A DNA stretch of 64,000 bases from UBA6115 sp040776985 (GTDB taxonomy: Bacteria; Bacillota; Clostridia; Christensenellales; Aristaeellaceae), in NCBI GenBank assembly GCA_040776985.1, contig JAXGZL010000002.1, forward strand, positions 992,001 through 1,056,000, in the 5' to 3' direction. This document shows, one piece after another, positions 8,763-15,657 of the stretch; the first letter of the stretch is position 1; the number at the start of each line of letters is the position of its first letter. A program made the translations under genes and the position numbers. Under the pieces are notes generated by a model that was given only the letters and a program-made list of their open reading frames with translations, was not told the DNA's origin and made no database searches.

Positions 8763-8790
8763 GCAATCTCCTTTGGCAGTAGCCTAAAGG

Positions 8791-8819
8791 ATTATAACAT
8801 GCGCATAACATGCGGGCAA
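8791..8819 (-). promoter_or_regulatory. sigma-A promoter of the secA operon
   Basis: On the minus strand TTGCCC (8814-8819), a 17-base spacer and a perfect TATAAT (8791-8796), 29 bases upstream of the secA ATG. Confidence 0.75.
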
Positions 8820-8840
8820 GAAACTGCCCGGAGCCTCCTG

Positions 8841-8870
8841 ATAAAAATCGCCGCAAGCTTAGCCTGCGGC
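8841..8870 (-). terminator. Rho-independent terminator of the island operon
   Basis: On the minus strand a GCCGCA/TGCGGC stem (8850-8855 with 8865-8870, 9-base loop) is followed by GATTTTTAT. It begins 20 bases after the stop of the permuted phosphoglycerate mutase and separates the island from the secA promoter. Confidence 0.7.
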
Positions 8871-8889
8871 AAACCCTGTTCTCAGGATA

Positions 8890-10452
8890 TCATCCCCCAT
8901 AAGGAGCGCCAACTCCTTCTACCATCATCTCGTAAGCCTTCTTGATTTTTCCCCAATTACCATCCCTGTCTAGGGCAATGCCTCTGCCCACGCCATCCAC
9001 CACCTGGCCGGCTCCTATGTCTTTTAGTTGCTCTTCCAACTCCGCCAGCAATGCGGGCGCGCTGCCTGGCGCTGTGCTGCGTCCATCAAAGATGATGTGC
9101 AGATATATATCGCTTTGCCCCATGGCTTTAGCTGCCTTGGTTAGGGCTAACGGATAGTCAATGGAGCCATGGGAGGATTTATGCGAAAGATAAGATATCA
9201 GGTGTAGGGCTCCCACTCTTTTTTTAACATTCCTGATTGCATTGAGAAAAACCGGGTTTTCAGCGAAGGTCCCGTCCTTTAATGCCAGGTCCAAGCGAAC
9301 ATCATCCTGAAGAACAATGCGGCCAGCACCCAGATTCAGATGCCCAGCCTCAGAATTCCCTGCCTTGCCCGCTTGCAGGCCCACTGCGCCTCCACTTGCC
9401 TGAAGAAGGCAGTGAGGATTTTGTGCCAATAGCTGATCCCACTCCGGCGTTTCTGCCAGAAAAATGGCATCATTTTCATTCCCGCTGCCCTTACCCCAGC
9501 CATCCAAGATAAGAAGCATGGCCTTGTCGCTCCTAACCGTTCCGGAAAGGAGGCTGCTTCCGGTCATGCACTCAGGAGGCGTGATCCCCAGGATTTCCAG
9601 GAGAGTAGGCGCCACATCCGCTAGAATCCCTTTCCGCAACTGGACTTCCTCACCTGCTCCTGCCAGGATGAGATACACAGGGTTCGTGGTATGGGCAACA
9701 TGGGGCTTGCTTTCCTGTGTCAGCAGGGTTTCCAGATTGCCATGATCAGCTGTAATGAGCACCACATAGCCATTCTCCTTTGCTTCGTCTAGCACATGCC
9801 CCAAATGCCTGCTGACGTAGCCTGCACATTCAATTTTGGCTGTTCTGTTGGCTGTATGCCCAATAACATCCCCGTTGGCGAAATTGGCCACGATGAACTC
9901 CTGACCTTCCTGGATGCCCTGGATAACCTGGTCAGCTACCTGTTGTAGACTCAACTCAGGATGTTCATCAAAAGGAACGCCCTTCAAAGATGGTACACAG
10001 CGGTCAGTCTCTCTAGGGAAAGGGACATTCCTCCCTCCATTGAAGAAATAGGTCACATGGGCAAATTTCTCTGATTCCGCGCAGTGCAGTTGTCTGAGCC
10101 CAGCACTACTCAGTGTCTCCGCCAGGCCGCCCTTCACCTGCGAGGGGCTGAAAGCCACTGGCAGATGTTTGAATTTTTCATGGTAGAGAGTCATGATAAC
10201 AAAATCCAACCCGGGGAGCAGATCCCGTTCAAATCCCTCAAAATCTTGAGCCGTAAACGCCTCTGTTAGCTCCACCTCCCGCTCCCCGCGCCGACAACAG
10301 AAGATCACCGCGTCACCAGGCTTAACCCGTCCTTTTTTTCCAATCTCATCCGCCCGCACCATGGGTTCAAGGTTGTAATCGGTCTGGCCCTGAGCGTATG
10401 CCCTATCTACTGCCTGCGCTAACATCAAAGCGCCATGATTTGCTTCTTTCAT
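8890..10452 (-). CDS. circularly permuted cofactor-independent phosphoglycerate mutase (iPGM family)
   Basis: 520 residues, all in one frame. Residues 8-304 match the C-terminal half of iPGM and residues 309-517 match the N-terminal half, so the halves are swapped. The new ends lie in the phosphotransferase domain (canonical about 215/220); the old N- and C-termini are joined by a short linker at about 302-308. Compared with Geobacillus iPGM, the metal and catalytic residues are present: D195, H199, H254 (site 1), D317, S367, D236, H237 (site 2; S367 is the phosphorylated Ser). Substrate contacts R55, R58, K129, H428, R458, R490 and R496 are also kept; canonical Asp154 is Ser459. ATG has GGAGGT upstream, one base after the HAD gene. 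Likely a mutase or phosphatase; the substrate may differ from phosphoglycerate. Confidence 0.92.
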   Translation of the reverse strand: MKEANHGALMLAQAVDRAYAQGQTDYNLEPMVRADEIGKKGRVKPGDAVIFCCRRGEREVELTEAFTAQDFEGFERDLLPGLDFVIMTLYHEKFKHLPVAFSPSQVKGGLAETLSSAGLRQLHCAESEKFAHVTYFFNGGRNVPFPRETDRCVPSLKGVPFDEHPELSLQQVADQVIQGIQEGQEFIVANFANGDVIGHTANRTAKIECAGYVSRHLGHVLDEAKENGYVVLITADHGNLETLLTQESKPHVAHTTNPVYLILAGAGEEVQLRKGILADVAPTLLEILGITPPECMTGSSLLSGTVRSDKAMLLILDGWGKGSGNENDAIFLAETPEWDQLLAQNPHCLLQASGGAVGLQAGKAGNSEAGHLNLGAGRIVLQDDVRLDLALKDGTFAENPVFLNAIRNVKKRVGALHLISYLSHKSSHGSIDYPLALTKAAKAMGQSDIYLHIIFDGRSTAPGSAPALLAELEEQLKDIGAGQVVDGVGRGIALDRDGNWGKIKKAYEMMVEGVGAPYGG

Positions 10453-10453
10453 G

Positions 10454-11221
10454 TCAGTTTACCTCCACCATCTGTAGCCGGCCTGTATTAACATAGCCAC
10501 AAGCTGGGAAGATATCCAGCAGCTGATTGAAGGCTGTGATCTTGGCATCCGGCAGTGTCTCTTGAGTGGGCTTAAGCAGCGGCATCCCTGGATATTCCAC
10601 GGCAATGGTCATGCCAAAGCCTGCTGCTTTAGCGCCCACAATGTCCCTGATAAGGTTGTCTCCCACATAGACGCTATGCCGTGCCTCCACCTCTGCCTCC
10701 CTCAGCGCCAGATAATATATGGCTGGGTGTGGCTTTCTGATCAAAGTGATAGAAGACTGCTGCACTGTCTTGAAATAGGGTCGCAACTGGTCTTGATCCA
10801 GCCATTGATCAATTTCTCTGGTCCCCACTAGGTCGCTGATAATCCCCAGCGTATACCCGCGCGAATGCAGTTCTTTGACCGTTTCAATCCCTTTGTCCAC
10901 CACCAGCCGCTCCCCTTTGGTCTGTCGATAAAGCCATGTGAGCTCTTCCGCCGCCTTGCATATTCTGTCTTTATCATACTCAGGTGCAAGCCAGCGCATC
11001 CAAAGCACTTCTTCTGGCGCCTCACACATATACTTCAAAACCCAGTCCCTGTAAACATCGTAGCGTTCTTCTATCTGCTGATGAAAGGCCTCAAACCCCA
11101 TATCAGCGCCGCACAACTCCACAATACGCTGCTTAGCCCTGTCCGAATACAACTTGTTTTTTTTGACGATCCGAAAAGTACCACCCAGATCGATAAAGAT
11201 TGCTCGAATATCAATGCTCAT
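10454..11221 (-). CDS. HAD-fold hydrolase, island paralogue 1
   Basis: 255-residue HAD-superfamily protein with a helical cap (about 18-110) between motif I and the rest of the core. Motif I is IDLGGT with nucleophile Asp11; the second Asp of the usual DxD is Gly. Motif II is LGIISD (Ser), motif III is the Lys in IRKPHP and motif IV is YVGDNLIRD. With two downstream-related neighbours (11218-11961 and 11958-12707) it forms a tandem of paralogues that share length, D11 and the RKP and DN..RD motifs. Its ATG overlaps the previous stop as ATGA and it ends one base before the permuted mutase. Most HAD enzymes are phosphatases, but absence of the acid/base Asp leaves the reaction open; YihX-type phosphatases also carry Gly there. 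Confidence 0.85.
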   Translation of the reverse strand: MSIDIRAIFIDLGGTFRIVKKNKLYSDRAKQRIVELCGADMGFEAFHQQIEERYDVYRDWVLKYMCEAPEEVLWMRWLAPEYDKDRICKAAEELTWLYRQTKGERLVVDKGIETVKELHSRGYTLGIISDLVGTREIDQWLDQDQLRPYFKTVQQSSITLIRKPHPAIYYLALREAEVEARHSVYVGDNLIRDIVGAKAAGFGMTIAVEYPGMPLLKPTQETLPDAKITAFNQLLDIFPACGYVNTGRLQMVEVN

Positions 11222-11961
11222 ACTGCCTCAACTTCTGCCGGCAACAGCTCCAGCAAGTCTTTGAATTCATGAATAATGTAATCAGGCCTGTTGTGGTCGG
11301 TGACAGTCTTTTTCGCTAGCTTTTTAGGGTTAACAAACAGGATATTATATCCAATTCCTGCTTCTTTTGCTCCGACAATATCACGGTCAAGATTGTCAGC
11401 AACCGACACACACCTTTGGAGGGGTAACTGCATCTCACAGGCTGCCAGATGGTAAATCTCCGGATCCGGCTTTCTTATGCCACAGATAGAAGACAGTATG
11501 ACGGCGCTAAAGTACTTTTCCAAGCCATCCACCTTCAGCCACTGGCCAATTTCAATTTCACCGATCAAATTGCTGATAATGCCAAGACAGTATCCCCGCT
11601 GATATAGTGTCTTAACTACCCGCTTTCCATGTGGCACCATTTTTCGGATGCCTTTTGCCTGACGATACCAATAGGTCAGTTCCTGCGCATTCTTGCCTAT
11701 CAGATCATTCTTGTAATCAGGCAAGAGCCATTGGCACCACAGCACCTTGTCCCCCGCTTCCTTCCGCTGACCCATGGCCCACTTCCGATATCCGTTTTCA
11801 TAACGCTCATCAACCATTTGATGGAAGGCCTCAGGTGAGAGCGTTGTGCCGCTCAGTCGGACCAAATGCTCCTTGGCGACTTTTGTGTACGCCTCATCAT
11901 GATGCACAAATCGCAGTGTGCTTCCCAAGTCAAAAATGACACCTTTAATTCCTGTTATCAT
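11218..11961 (-). CDS. HAD-fold hydrolase, island paralogue 2
   Basis: 247 residues, second of three tandem HAD paralogues. Motif I IFDLGST (Asp11, Gly at the +2 position), motif II LGIISN, motif III IRKPDPEIY, motif IV VADNLDRD, where the usual Gly of GD is Ala but the Asp ligand is kept. The cap contains a conserved Trp-rich stretch (CQWLLPDY; WYRQAKG) that recurs in paralogue 1 as MRWLAPEY and LYRQTKG, which shows direct duplication. Start and stop both overlap neighbours by 4 bases (ATGA), so translation of the three HAD genes is coupled; the ribosome binding site is weak on its own. Probable phosphatase-like enzyme, substrate unknown. Confidence 0.85.
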   Translation of the reverse strand: MITGIKGVIFDLGSTLRFVHHDEAYTKVAKEHLVRLSGTTLSPEAFHQMVDERYENGYRKWAMGQRKEAGDKVLWCQWLLPDYKNDLIGKNAQELTYWYRQAKGIRKMVPHGKRVVKTLYQRGYCLGIISNLIGEIEIGQWLKVDGLEKYFSAVILSSICGIRKPDPEIYHLAACEMQLPLQRCVSVADNLDRDIVGAKEAGIGYNILFVNPKKLAKKTVTDHNRPDYIIHEFKDLLELLPAEVEAV

Positions 11962-12707
11962 TGGACTATTTTCTTTTGAGTGTCTCTGGGCAAGAACATG
12001 TTTAGCAGATCCGATATCTTTTTAATGGTGTAGTCCGGTGGATAGGGCGCTTCCTCTTCCCTTTGACTGGCTTCCGGTGCATCTAGCAAGATCATTGCGC
12101 CATATCCCGCTTTTACCGCGCCTTCCACATCTCTGACAGGGTTATCCCCCACATAAGCACATTCTCTTGGAATGGAGCCAATGCTTTTTGCCGCCAGAAA
12201 AAATATTTCGGGATCAGGCTTACGAAGGCGTACCTTGGAAGACAGTATAACCGATTTAAAATACCCCGCCAATTCTTCTGAACACATCCAGTCGGGAATC
12301 TCTATTTCCGTGATTGTATTAGCAATGATTCCCAGCTTGTAGCCGCGCCGGTATAGTTCCCTAATCGTTTCTGGAACATCCGACCTGTGGACGCGACGCC
12401 CATCATGATCACGCCACAGACGAGTGAGACGGGCCGCGTTGGGGGCAAGCACCTCTTGGGGATAATCCGGCAGCATGTGGTGAACCCACAATTCTATTTC
12501 AGACACATCCATCAGGGTTGACTTCGCCAATTTCCGGTAAGTTCGATAGTTGCGCTCCAGTTTGTCCAGGAACTGCTCCCGATCCTCCGTGGACTTCACC
12601 AATCGTATCAGCTCATCCTCCGCTGCTCTCGCAAACTCCGGATCCTCAACCACGATGCGCAAAGTTGCTCCAACGTCAAAAAAGATAGTGTTGATTTTGT
12701 TAATCAT
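11958..12707 (-). CDS. HAD-fold hydrolase, island paralogue 3 (first in transcript)
   Basis: 249 residues. Motif I FFDVGAT (Asp11, Gly at +2), motif III LRKPDPEIF and motif IV YVGDNPVRD are present. Motif II reads LGIIAN, so the Ser/Thr that normally binds the phosphoryl group is Ala. This copy is therefore the most diverged at the active site and may be weak or regulatory (inference). The ATG at 12707 is fixed by a GGAGG box 6 bases upstream, stronger than those of the other two copies. About 200 bases separate it from the MBL-hydrolase gene, so it may begin a second transcript or be fed by read-through. The stop overlaps paralogue 2 by 4 bases. Confidence 0.85.
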   Translation of the reverse strand: MINKINTIFFDVGATLRIVVEDPEFARAAEDELIRLVKSTEDREQFLDKLERNYRTYRKLAKSTLMDVSEIELWVHHMLPDYPQEVLAPNAARLTRLWRDHDGRRVHRSDVPETIRELYRRGYKLGIIANTITEIEIPDWMCSEELAGYFKSVILSSKVRLRKPDPEIFFLAAKSIGSIPRECAYVGDNPVRDVEGAVKAGYGAMILLDAPEASQREEEAPYPPDYTIKKISDLLNMFLPRDTQKKIVQ

Positions 12708-12810
12708 TGTATACCTCCGTTGTTCTGTTCTGAATGCTGTCAAGCAGATCAAACACTTTCTTTAGTCAATTTGGGTGTTTGACAAAAGCTCATAATTTCC
12801 TTTCTTCTTT

Positions 12811-12871
12811 CAATTTTAAATTGAGAAGACAAATTGTCACCCGAATCAAATGACACTGACTTATTGTCAGT
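12811..12871. repeat. cluster of three short inverted repeats upstream of the HAD genes
   Basis: In the 200-base gap 12708-12907 lie CAATTT-T-AAATTG (12811-12823), GACAA-A-TTGTC (12827-12837) and ACTGAC-TTATT-GTCAGT (12855-12860 with 12866-12871). The last could be a weak transcript-end hairpin after the MBL gene, though no T-run follows. The first two could be regulator sites. No convincing promoter was found in the gap. Confidence 0.4.
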
Positions 12872-12907
12872 CTCTATAACTACACGAAACACAATAAGCT
12901 GTTTAGT

Positions 12908-13888
12908 TCAGATCAGTGTCTTCACTTTGATTCTGCCACTATCATCAATGATGCATAAAGCGGCTTTAAGAGAACATGCTTTAAGCCCCCGCATTGCAGC
13001 GTTTTCCAGAGAGACAATCCTTTGAACATGCTCTTGTAATAGATCTACGGTGTATTGAGCGGGGCGCTGCTTTTCCGTCGCTCCCAAAAGACCTGTTATT
13101 ACAGCTATACTAGGATGAAGCTTGTTCAGGAGCTTTGGCGTAACTGATTTTGTATCCCCGTGATGCGGCACTTTCAGTACATCGCAGGGCAGGGCATCAT
13201 CCGCGTCTTCCCAAAAAGCACCATAAGCATCTCCCCCAAGCAGAACCCTGCGCCCCACATAGGAAAGGCCGATACGCAAACTGGCGTTATTTCGCTCTTT
13301 CGAAGCAGTGTATAGCACTGATTCTGGCAGTCTGATCCCACTTTCCATCGCTCTGAAAACTATCTTTTGTTGCTTTAGCACTTCTTCAGGCAGCGTCATG
13401 CTCATCATGAGTCCCGGCGTCAGGCTCATCTCTCCCGCGCTTGCCCACTCACACCGGCATCCCTGTTTTTCCAGCAGTCGTACACAGTGGATATAGTCAA
13501 ACACGGTATCGTACATACCCTGAACCGAGGGATTATCATAGGGGGATGCGCGATCATATAGGTGATCTATACCCGCATCGGGGAAATAACTACTGATCAG
13601 CCTCCTGACCAAAATGCCTTGAAGTTTCGGAATGCCACCAAAGTGATCTTTGTGTAGGTGAGTAACAATCATCAGATCGATGATTTTGACCTGTTCAGTC
13701 TCAAGATAAGACGCTGTGGTCTGCCGTCTAGAACCAATAAAACCCGGAATCTCCCTTAAACCACAATCCACCAACAACGTGAAAATGGTTTTACCGCCAT
13801 GATATTCGCGAACAAGGATGGCATCTCCATCACCCACATTGATAAAATCTATCCTTAGAAAGGAGGGTTTCGTCATCTCTTGCGTCAT
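12908..13888 (-). CDS. metallo-beta-lactamase-fold hydrolase, ComEC C-terminal-like
   Basis: 326-residue soluble protein of the MBL fold. Visible are FINVGDGDAILV at the start of the fold, VDCG, the metal-binding THLHKDHFGG (HxHxDH), LLGGDAY with the bridging Asp, and KVPHHG. This layout matches the extracellular nuclease-like domain of ComEC/Rec2 and stand-alone ComEC-like hydrolases, but there are no membrane segments and no signal peptide, so it should be cytoplasmic. Substrates in this family are usually phosphodiesters. It lies 7 bases after the 4-TM gene. ATG 13888 has a poor ribosome binding site, and ATG 13876 is the alternative; translational coupling would explain this. G+C is lower than in core genes. 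Confidence 0.85.
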   Translation of the reverse strand: MTQEMTKPSFLRIDFINVGDGDAILVREYHGGKTIFTLLVDCGLREIPGFIGSRRQTTASYLETEQVKIIDLMIVTHLHKDHFGGIPKLQGILVRRLISSYFPDAGIDHLYDRASPYDNPSVQGMYDTVFDYIHCVRLLEKQGCRCEWASAGEMSLTPGLMMSMTLPEEVLKQQKIVFRAMESGIRLPESVLYTASKERNNASLRIGLSYVGRRVLLGGDAYGAFWEDADDALPCDVLKVPHHGDTKSVTPKLLNKLHPSIAVITGLLGATEKQRPAQYTVDLLQEHVQRIVSLENAAMRGLKACSLKAALCIIDDSGRIKVKTLI

Positions 13889-13895
13889 AAATAGG

Positions 13896-14393
13896 TCATT
13901 TTTTTATCACTGATCCTCTTTTATTTCTATTAAAAAAGAGCAAAACAGAGGACGCACCGCCAACAATAACCGGACCCGGTACAACACGCAAAAACATGTT
14001 AAGAAAGAAACTACGATCCTCTGGTGCCTCCAATGAGATCATCATCCAACCCAAGACAAACAGCCCAAATAAAAGCAACCACACATAAGCTGCCGGGAAA
14101 TAGTTACTATTCCCAGATAGGAATTGTATAAGGCAAATGAGAGCACTGGTCACTATAGGGGGAATCATGACTTGCCCCAAATCTGAAAGCCAACTGGGCA
14201 TAGAAGTGAAAGCCAGATGCAATGGATCAATCAGGAAGTAATATGAGATTCCATATAAAACCAAAAAAATAATACTTAATGAGAATGAATAGATGATCAA
14301 ACGGCTCTTTATTTTTCCATCCTTCACAAAAAGGAAGATGTTCCAGAATTTATCTGCCTTGAGTTGTTTTGTTGAGGGGTGGGGTGTTTGCAT
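13896..14393 (-). CDS. four-helix membrane protein of unknown function
   Basis: 165 residues, not recognised. A polar N-terminus (about 1-30, Lys-rich) is followed by four hydrophobic segments at about 32-54, 72-92, 98-118 and 132-154 and a basic cytoplasmic tail (FNRNKRGSVIKK). No enzymatic motif is seen. The ATG has a strong GGAGGAG site. It sits in the importer operon between the solute-binding protein and the MBL hydrolase, so it could be an accessory transport subunit, a sensor or an anchor for the hydrolase, but none of these is supported directly. G+C is low compared with the flanking core genes. Confidence 0.75.
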   Translation of the reverse strand: MQTPHPSTKQLKADKFWNIFLFVKDGKIKSRLIIYSFSLSIIFLVLYGISYYFLIDPLHLAFTSMPSWLSDLGQVMIPPIVTSALICLIQFLSGNSNYFPAAYVWLLLFGLFVLGWMMISLEAPEDRSFFLNMFLRVVPGPVIVGGASSVLLFFNRNKRGSVIKK

Positions 14394-14406
14394 TTCTCCT
14401 CCAATG

Positions 14407-14437
14407 GCCGCTGACGGACACGCGGTCCGTCAGCGGC
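14407..14437 (-). other. intercistronic mRNA hairpin after the solute-binding protein gene
   Basis: A 13-base-pair stem (14407-14419 with 14425-14437, loop ACGCG) lies 13 bases beyond the stop of the solute-binding protein gene and just before the ribosome binding site of the next gene. No U-run follows, so it is not a plain terminator. It probably protects the 3' end of the solute-binding protein message and lowers downstream expression. Confidence 0.7.
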
Positions 14438-14449
14438 GATGACGATATA

Positions 14450-15628
14450 CTACATGTTCGGGCTCTTACTAAGGTTGTAAGTCCAAAAATCCTTTACCTC
14501 CAGAATGATGTCATAGACTGCTTTGATATCTGGCACAATAGCACCACTTTCTGCGATCGAGAAGGGATTGTTGGGGTTGACATAGTCATCCCGGATAGAC
14601 CAGTTGCCAGTCTTAGTAAACGGTTCAAAACCTCCACTATCGGCGTTCTGGCCACCTAACAGAAAGCGAATAAACAATCGGCTACCGGCAGGGTTATCAG
14701 TGCCACTGATAACATAGAGATAGTTACAATTCTGAACCGCTGTGTATGGCGTTAGATGAGTGACCCATTCCACCGGCCAGTTGTTCTCATCACGGTTGGT
14801 GATCTTCCCGGCAGAGCAAAAGCCTAGGGTAGGCTCTTGTGCCTTAGCCACAGCTTCCACCACTTCATCGCCATCGCTAATAAAGGTCATTTTCATCTGC
14901 GTGAAACGGTAGATGTATTCCCAGCCATAGTTTTCAGGCTCTGTGCCAAAAACATTCGGATCGTAAGTAAATTCAATTGGCTTTCCATATTTGGCGAGAT
15001 AGTCTTCCTTCATCAGATCAGCATTGATAACAAAGCTGGAAAAAAGAGCAAGGTATGTGTCTTCTGTACCGATCTCTTTAGTAACCAGCATAAAACGCTG
15101 TTTTCCATTCTCGTCTTGTTCAATGATGTCCCACCAACTGTTTACTGGCTGTGCATCCGGAAACATAGCGGTGTTATAGTACCAAAAGTTTAGTGATGCA
15201 TAAAAGGGGAAACCATAGTCCAATAAAGGTTTGTTAGAGATCTGTTCCACGATATCTGTCGGGTAATAGAGTGTGATGTATCCCAATGGATAAAAGTCAT
15301 AGAAGATCTCTCCCGCGGTATCTTTACACTGTAAAACGTCAGCGTTGACGTTATTTGTTTCCGCTTCTATTTTTACCTTGGCGAGTGCTTCATCCTGCTT
15401 GAGATCATAAGCTATTGCATTCAATCCAGGATAAGCTTCGTTGAATTTCTCAGCCACCCTTTGCATGCGGCTGGAGATAGAGTAGATGTTAATATCGCCC
15501 CCCTCTTTTTTAGCCATTTCATACAGTTCTTCTTCAGTTGCATGCTCCCAGTCGATTTCAGCAAGCACAGCACTAACTGAAAACAGCAGCAGCATGGCAA
15601 TCACCAGTGCCCCCAGTTTCTTCATCAT
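14450..15628 (-). CDS. ABC transporter solute-binding protein, AfuA/FbpA/phosphonate type
   Basis: 392 residues. Signal peptide MMKKLGALVIAMLLLFSV with a cleavage site after VLA, no lipobox Cys. The mature protein starts EIDWEHATEEELYEMAKKEG and shows the INIYSISSRMQRVAEKFNEAYPG opening (type II periplasmic binding fold) and the PLGYITLYYP region typical of binding proteins for ferric iron, 2-aminoethylphosphonate or hexose phosphates. It captures substrate outside the cell and delivers it to the permease at 16821-18647. GGAGG lies 5 bases before ATG 15628. Lack of a lipid anchor is odd for a Gram-positive. The ligand cannot be chosen from sequence; the phosphoryl-acting enzymes downstream favour a phosphorylated compound (inference). 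Confidence 0.88.
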   Translation of the reverse strand: MMKKLGALVIAMLLLFSVSAVLAEIDWEHATEEELYEMAKKEGGDINIYSISSRMQRVAEKFNEAYPGLNAIAYDLKQDEALAKVKIEAETNNVNADVLQCKDTAGEIFYDFYPLGYITLYYPTDIVEQISNKPLLDYGFPFYASLNFWYYNTAMFPDAQPVNSWWDIIEQDENGKQRFMLVTKEIGTEDTYLALFSSFVINADLMKEDYLAKYGKPIEFTYDPNVFGTEPENYGWEYIYRFTQMKMTFISDGDEVVEAVAKAQEPTLGFCSAGKITNRDENNWPVEWVTHLTPYTAVQNCNYLYVISGTDNPAGSRLFIRFLLGGQNADSGGFEPFTKTGNWSIRDDYVNPNNPFSIAESGAIVPDIKAVYDIILEVKDFWTYNLSKSPNM

Positions 15629-15657
15629 TAGATCCTCCATTCTTTCTTGATCACGGA

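Noticed and set aside
8890..10452. Two separate genes or a frameshifted duplicate instead of a permuted mutase
   Set aside because: The frame is continuous, total length equals one normal iPGM, and each half occurs once, so duplication-plus-decay debris does not fit.
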